Source of the DNA: JBDIVL01 sp039794405
GTDB taxonomy: Bacteria; Planctomycetota; Brocadiia; Brocadiales; Brocadiaceae
Length of the DNA: 29,471 bases
Direction of reading: 5' to 3'
Assembly (NCBI GenBank): GCA_039794405.1
Contig: JBDIVL010000052.1
Location: 1-29,471 of the forward strand
Below the pieces are notes generated by a model that was not told the DNA's origin, did not search any database, and worked only from the letters and a program-made list of their open reading frames with translations. The translations under genes and the position numbers were made by a program. This document shows, piece by piece, positions 25,263-29,471 of the stretch. Position 1 is the stretch's first letter, and every line of letters begins with the position of its first letter.

Positions 25263-25291
25263 GTAGGGGCAGGTTTGAAACCTGCCCCTAC
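25263..25291. repeat. REP-like palindrome upstream of hsdR
   Basis: GTAGGGGCAGGTTT (25263-25276) and its perfect complement (25278-25291) surround one base. It will be in the hsdR 5' untranslated region if the promoter lies further upstream. The remaining gap to 25539 has only a degraded CCCCCTTTGTTAAGGGAGAT segment. Confidence 0.85.
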
Positions 25292-25539
25292 GGTAAATGG
25301 TAAATGATAAATATGATGAATGCATGTGTCATAAGCAGGAATAAATACTGCATTTGATGTGCAATATCAAGGAAATTTTTAGGGAATGAAGATGATGGGA
25401 GGAAAGAAGAGAATAGCATTCAGGAGTTCAGGTTTTTGTAACAGTTCAGATGACTCGAAATAGATGCAGAATTACAACCCCCTTCACCCCCTTTGTTAAG
25501 GGAGATTTATTTATGGCTTTTCTGTGTTAGGATTCTTAA

Positions 25540-27003
25540 TTATTTCCACAACAATCTTTCCGCCTGTCCAAGCAGGTAACAGAGGATATGCGCGGGGATT
25601 TTCAAGAATTGGGTTTGCATGCCGTATTCATTCTCTATTCCCGCAAAGGTCGTAGCTCCAAAATCGCTGTCCTGTTTTGTTACCCAGTATGCACCTTTGA
25701 CCTTTTTTTCAAGCCGACAATAGGTAACAAGCCCGCTAGCTGTGCTCAAGTTTGGATGCTCCTTGTACTTGACCTCAAAAGGGATAATGTAGTTTGGGCT
25801 TCTTACGATAATATCCACTTCCTTGTTTGTTGCCGGATCGCGCCAGTAGACTATTTCAGGAACATCCCGATAATAGAACGAATACAGGTGACGATGGACT
25901 GTCGTCTCGGCTATTATTCCCATCTCTTCGGCATTGGTGAGAATATCTTCTCCCCGGAGCAAAACAGCATTTCTCAATGCGGCATCAACAAGATAGTACT
26001 TATTCCTTGCCCTCAGAATTTTTTTCCCACCCGACTCGGCAGGAGGCAGCCGGTAAATTAAATTGGCTTGCTCAAGCAGCGTAAGGTGATTAGCCACAGT
26101 GGTATGCGATGTCCCAAGGGCGTCAGCGCAGGTTTTTATTGCGACAATTCCGCCGCTATGCAGACATAAATAGATAAACAGCTTTTCAAGTTCATTGATG
26201 TTTCTGACTCCAAACAACGCTGTCATATCCCTTTTCAACACCCTCTCCACTACATCTTCCCTGAGGAGCCTTTGGCAGAGATGTATATTCTTCAATGTGG
26301 CGGTTTCAGGAAAACCCCCGACAAGTAAATATTGCTGAAAGAAAGGAAGAAGACCCCGAGAACAATGAGCGAGATTTGCAATCTCGTTTTGAGGGGTCGA
26401 AAAAAGATCGGATGGTTTCAAAGAATCAGGAATTTCAGGGAATTTCTCGCCCTGAATTTGAACGAATTCATAAAAGGAAAGGGTCGGGATTGGGACTGTT
26501 ATCCATCTGCCCACGCCGCTCTCAGCAAGGCGCTCACAATGCACTACACTTGCAGAACCTGTGGCAAGGATACGAAAACCGGGATGATGATCTATCAGGA
26601 GCTTGATTTCCGTTTCCCATTCCCTTGAGTATTGAATTTCATCGAGGAGCAGAAAAGTCTCTTTCCCCCTGGGATAGACAAAATCATGATAAATAGTAAG
26701 TATCTTTTGCAGACTGAGGAGTTTTATCATCGGGTGATCAAGGCTGATATAGAAGACTCCCTTAGGATCGTTTCTATTCTTTATCAAGTAGTCAGCAATC
26801 TGCAATAAGATAGTAGTCTTCCCAACCCGGCGTGGACCTGACAAGAGGATGGCCCGCCGTAGGGAGGTGTCCTCAAGGTAATTCCGGCATGGCTCAAAGG
26901 CAAGCCTTCTGAAATCAGGGCAGGTATACACTTTGCCGGACCACCACGGGTTAAACCCGTGGAGAACACCAAGAACCTCGGCTTGATTAAAAAATTGTTC
27001 CAA
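25540..27003 (-). CDS. AAA ATPase with DUF4143 C-terminal nuclease-like domain
   Basis: A 487-residue ATP-binding protein of the AAA_14/DUF4143 group. Walker A is GPRRVGKTT (56-64), Walker B LLLDEIQ (117-123), and sensor 1 ATGSAS lies at about 147-152. A winged-helix segment at about 287-320 (KTCADALGTSHTTVANHLTL) is followed by a PD-(D/E)XK-like domain with E395, D397 and E410-x-K412 (FEVKY). These proteins are widespread, mobile and of unknown role, often found in accessory regions. The start is a TTG with AGAGG six bases upstream. Two short palindromes lie directly upstream and could be an operator. Here it heads the defence island, 300 bases upstream of hsdR. Confidence 0.93.
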   Translation of the reverse strand: MEQFFNQAEVLGVLHGFNPWWSGKVYTCPDFRRLAFEPCRNYLEDTSLRRAILLSGPRRVGKTTILLQIADYLIKNRNDPKGVFYISLDHPMIKLLSLQKILTIYHDFVYPRGKETFLLLDEIQYSREWETEIKLLIDHHPGFRILATGSASVVHCERLAESGVGRWITVPIPTLSFYEFVQIQGEKFPEIPDSLKPSDLFSTPQNEIANLAHCSRGLLPFFQQYLLVGGFPETATLKNIHLCQRLLREDVVERVLKRDMTALFGVRNINELEKLFIYLCLHSGGIVAIKTCADALGTSHTTVANHLTLLEQANLIYRLPPAESGGKKILRARNKYYLVDAALRNAVLLRGEDILTNAEEMGIIAETTVHRHLYSFYYRDVPEIVYWRDPATNKEVDIIVRSPNYIIPFEVKYKEHPNLSTASGLVTYCRLEKKVKGAYWVTKQDSDFGATTFAGIENEYGMQTQFLKIPAHILCYLLGQAERLLWK

Positions 27004-27017
27004 AATTAGCCTCTAAA

Positions 27018-27053
27018 GTGATATATCACCCTAAATATATATAGTATACTATA
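27018..27053 (-). promoter_or_regulatory. Palindromes upstream of the DUF4143 ATPase
   Basis: GTGATATATCAC (27018-27029) and TATAGTATACTATA (27040-27053) are perfect palindromes 15-50 bases upstream of the TTG start. The AT-rich block could contain the -10 element, so these are candidate operator sites. The gene product has a winged helix that could bind them. Confidence 0.4.
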
Positions 27054-27342
27054 CCTATTATAGGATAAATATTACTTTTTGCAATTATAAAAGTAATAAT
27101 TCACCGCAGAGGCAAGGGGGATGTAGAAAGAACAATACGGAAAAATACGAAGTCTATAGTACAAAACCTGTTTCTTTAGTTTTTACGGTTACAATCACGT
27201 TATTACAAACTGGCTGAGTATATTTTCCATATCTTGCGTTTCAGGACATTACTGGTAAAATTATTACGAAATACTTTTTAACGCAACAGGAATGAAGATG
27301 GCTTTAGAAACTGGTGAGAGACATTTACATTATTATTTGATA

Positions 27343-27383
27343 GGATGGACAAGATATTTTTATCATATTAATCCTGCCCATCC
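27343..27383. repeat. Hairpin GGATGGACAAGAT...ATCCTGCCCATCC
   Basis: GGATGGACAAGAT (27343-27355) pairs with ATCCTGCCCATCC (27371-27383) at 11 of 13 positions. It looks like a decayed member of another intergenic palindrome family. The rest of the 27054-27342 stretch has no gene I can support. Confidence 0.5.
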
Positions 27384-27401
27384 CTGTAAGAAAGGAAATA
27401 T

Positions 27402-27455
27402 GTAGGGCAAATCAAACCTTCATGGTTGCCTTGCGAGGCTAAAACCTTGCCCTAC
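27402..27455. repeat. REP-like palindrome GTAGGGCAA...TTGCCCTAC
   Basis: GTAGGGCAA (27402-27410) pairs with TTGCCCTAC (27447-27455), with an imperfect AACC/GGTT and GCC/GGC interior. It shares the GTAGGGC start and AAACC core with the GTAGGGGCAGGTTT family and may be a distant relative. Confidence 0.55.
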
Positions 27456-27537
27456 GCCGACTCTGCTTTTTTCATGAGTTAATAGCTCGTTGTGTATTTT
27501 CAGGAATAGGTGAAAGAATTATGTCTGGAGGACATTC

Positions 27538-29349
27538 ATGGCATTGTTAAGCTTGCAAGATGTAAGTGTGGGCTTTGGAAGGCCCTTATTGATTGAACAT
27601 GCAAATTTGCAGATAGAACGGGGTGAAAGGGTGTGCCTTCTTGGTCGTAACGGCACCGGCAAGTCAACCTTGCTAAAACTGATCAACGGAGACCTCCTCC
27701 CCGATTCAGGCGAGATTGTTCGTCAAAAAGGGATGCGTACCGCATATCTTTCTCAAGAAATTCCCAGGGAATTGCACGGTACCGTATTCGATATTGTGTC
27801 TAGCGGGCTGGCTGTATCAGATCGTTGTCAATCCATACAAAACAGAGATCAGGAATGGAAAAAGCAGCATCAGGTCGAAAAGGTAATCTCGCAGATGCAA
27901 TTAGATGGTGATGCTGAATTCAATACCCTTTCCTCCGGTCTGAAACGCCGGGTATTACTTGCCAGGGGATTGGTATACGATCCTGATATTCTGCTACTCG
28001 ATGAGCCAACTAATCATTTAGACGTTGATTCGATCAGTTGGCTGGAGGAGTTTCTCTTGCGTTACGGAGGAACGATACTCTTTGTTACCCATGACCGTAC
28101 ATTCCTGAAGAAACTAGCCACCCGCATTATTGAACTTGACCGGGGAACTTTGGCAAACTGGGCGTGTGATTATGAGACCTTTCTTGTGCGCAAACAGGCA
28201 GTCCTTGATGCTGAAAAGAGTCAACAGGCTGTTTTTGATAAAAAACTGGCACAGGAAGAGATATGGATCCGGCAAGGAATCAAGGCGCGACGTACCAGAA
28301 ACGAAGGGAGGGTACGAGCGCTGGAAGATATGCGTAAGACCCGACGGGAACGACGCCAGGTCATGGGCACGGTACGCATGCAAACTCAAGAAGCTGAGCG
28401 CTCCGGGGCACTCGTGATAAAGGTTGAAGACGTCACGTATGGCTATGATACCAAACCGGTCATCAGCGGTTTCTCTGCAGCGATTATGCGGGGCGATAAG
28501 ATAGGGATAATAGGTCCCAATGGATCAGGGAAGACCACACTTCTACGACTTCTGTTAGGAGAATTGGCACCCCAACAGGGCAATGTGCGACATGGGACCC
28601 GTCTCAACATTACCTATTTCGATCAACTCCGTGCTCAATTAAGGGAGGATAAATCAGTATTTGATAATGTAGGGGATGGGAACGATGCCATCACCTTTAA
28701 CGGTAAATCACGGCATGTTATCAGTTATTTGCAGGATTTTCTGTTTTCCCCCGATCGTGCACGCATCCCCGTTAATGCCCTTTCAGGCGGAGAGCGCAAC
28801 CGTCTTCTTATGGCACGGCTATTTGCCAGACCATCCAATGTCCTTGTGATGGATGAACCCACAAATGATCTGGACTTAGAGACCTTAGAACTGTTAGAAG
28901 AATTGCTCTTGGATTATCAGGGCACACTCCTCCTGGTCAGTCATGACCGAACCTTCCTCAACAATGTAGTAACCAGTACCTTTGTGTTTGAAGGGGAAGG
29001 AAAGGTGAATGAGTATATTGGCGGGTATGATGATTGGCAGTGCCAGAGCAAAGAAAAAAAGAAAAATGTTACAGAGAAAACCCCACCAAAGACGGAGCCC
29101 CCACGCAAACAATGTGAACGACCCCGCAAGCTTAGTTTTAAAGAACAACGTGAGCTTGAAGCCTTGCCACAATGTATTGAAACCCTGGAAACAGAGCAAC
29201 AGCAATTGTATCAAGTTATGGGTGACCCCCTGTTTTACCAAAAGGGGAAAGATGAGATTTCAAATATCAAAGCTAGAATATCATCCCTGGAATGCGAATT
29301 GGCTGAAGCCTATCAACGATGGGAGGCTTTGGAAAATTTACTGGGATGA
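27538..29349 (+). CDS. uup: ABC-F ATPase Uup
   Basis: A 603-residue soluble twin-ATPase of the ABC-F family, with no membrane segments. Walker A motifs are GRNGTGKST (36-44) and GPNGSGKTT in the second half. Walker B segments LLLDEPTNHLD and VMDEPTNDLD are both present. The second signature is LSGGERNR, but the first is LSSGLKRR, with serine for the usual second-position glycine. A charged linker (KARRTRNEGRVRALEDMRKT) joins the domains, and the C-terminal coiled coil (about 530-602) is the Uup-type domain that binds branched DNA. Uup is linked to ribosome or DNA-repair functions and to transposon precise excision. GGAGG lies six bases before the ATG. The last 122 bases hold no gene. Confidence 0.95.
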   Translation: MALLSLQDVSVGFGRPLLIEHANLQIERGERVCLLGRNGTGKSTLLKLINGDLLPDSGEIVRQKGMRTAYLSQEIPRELHGTVFDIVSSGLAVSDRCQSIQNRDQEWKKQHQVEKVISQMQLDGDAEFNTLSSGLKRRVLLARGLVYDPDILLLDEPTNHLDVDSISWLEEFLLRYGGTILFVTHDRTFLKKLATRIIELDRGTLANWACDYETFLVRKQAVLDAEKSQQAVFDKKLAQEEIWIRQGIKARRTRNEGRVRALEDMRKTRRERRQVMGTVRMQTQEAERSGALVIKVEDVTYGYDTKPVISGFSAAIMRGDKIGIIGPNGSGKTTLLRLLLGELAPQQGNVRHGTRLNITYFDQLRAQLREDKSVFDNVGDGNDAITFNGKSRHVISYLQDFLFSPDRARIPVNALSGGERNRLLMARLFARPSNVLVMDEPTNDLDLETLELLEELLLDYQGTLLLVSHDRTFLNNVVTSTFVFEGEGKVNEYIGGYDDWQCQSKEKKKNVTEKTPPKTEPPRKQCERPRKLSFKEQRELEALPQCIETLETEQQQLYQVMGDPLFYQKGKDEISNIKARISSLECELAEAYQRWEALENLLG

Positions 29350-29471
29350 ACAGTAAGAAATCTTACTTTGGAAAAAGTTCCCTTTTGAGTAACAAATCAG
29401 TTTTTTGGTCAACTTAACCGGCTAGATTTTTAGGGGAAAAAGCTGGCTAGTTTATGATTTTATTTGAGACA

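Overview
The window is AT-rich bacterial DNA, crowded with palindromic and MITE-like repeats. My best guess is a planctomycete of the anammox order Brocadiales. That rests on overall gene style, a cytochrome c'-like protein with a C-terminal CxxCH, and repeat-rich accessory DNA. No marker gene confirms it, so the taxonomy is an inference of moderate to low confidence. Several genes appear to start with TTG and Shine-Dalgarno strength varies, so some starts were moved downstream to the best ATG/SD pair.

Left part (1-8.1 kb): the 3' end of an unassigned gene with a strong terminator; a FhlA/NorR-style sigma-54 activator whose last codons lie in a 119-bp MITE-like element; an IS1182-type transposase remnant; a small Smr-domain protein; oligoendopeptidase F; a two-gene unit of DUF2703 and DUF481 (outer-membrane) proteins; and a stand-alone LigD-type 3'-phosphoesterase.

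Middle part (8.3-15.3 kb): an archaeal-type Hel308-like helicase with altered motifs; a cytochrome c'-like protein; a secreted TPR protein; a periplasmic cupin; a DUF6946-like protein with a possible nuclease signature; a GIY-YIG protein; and a UPF0178 (YaiI/YqxD) protein.

Right part (15.4-27 kb) is a defence island on the minus strand. In transcription order it holds an AAA ATPase (DUF4143 type), hsdR, a truncated REP-associated tyrosine transposase (RAYT), hsdS, a tightly coupled pair of a ThsB-like TIR protein and a three-helix membrane protein, a truncated zeta-toxin-like kinase, a DUF559 nuclease inside palindromic repeats, and hsdM. The type I restriction-modification genes are therefore all present but scattered, with other defence genes and repeats between S and M. 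The window closes with the ABC-F protein Uup on the plus strand.

Most worth following up: the TIR plus membrane-protein pair as a candidate two-gene anti-phage system; the DUF559 nuclease whose flanking palindromes supply its C-terminal tail and probably its ribosome-binding site; and RAYT-type palindromes that bracket hsdR beside a decayed RAYT gene.
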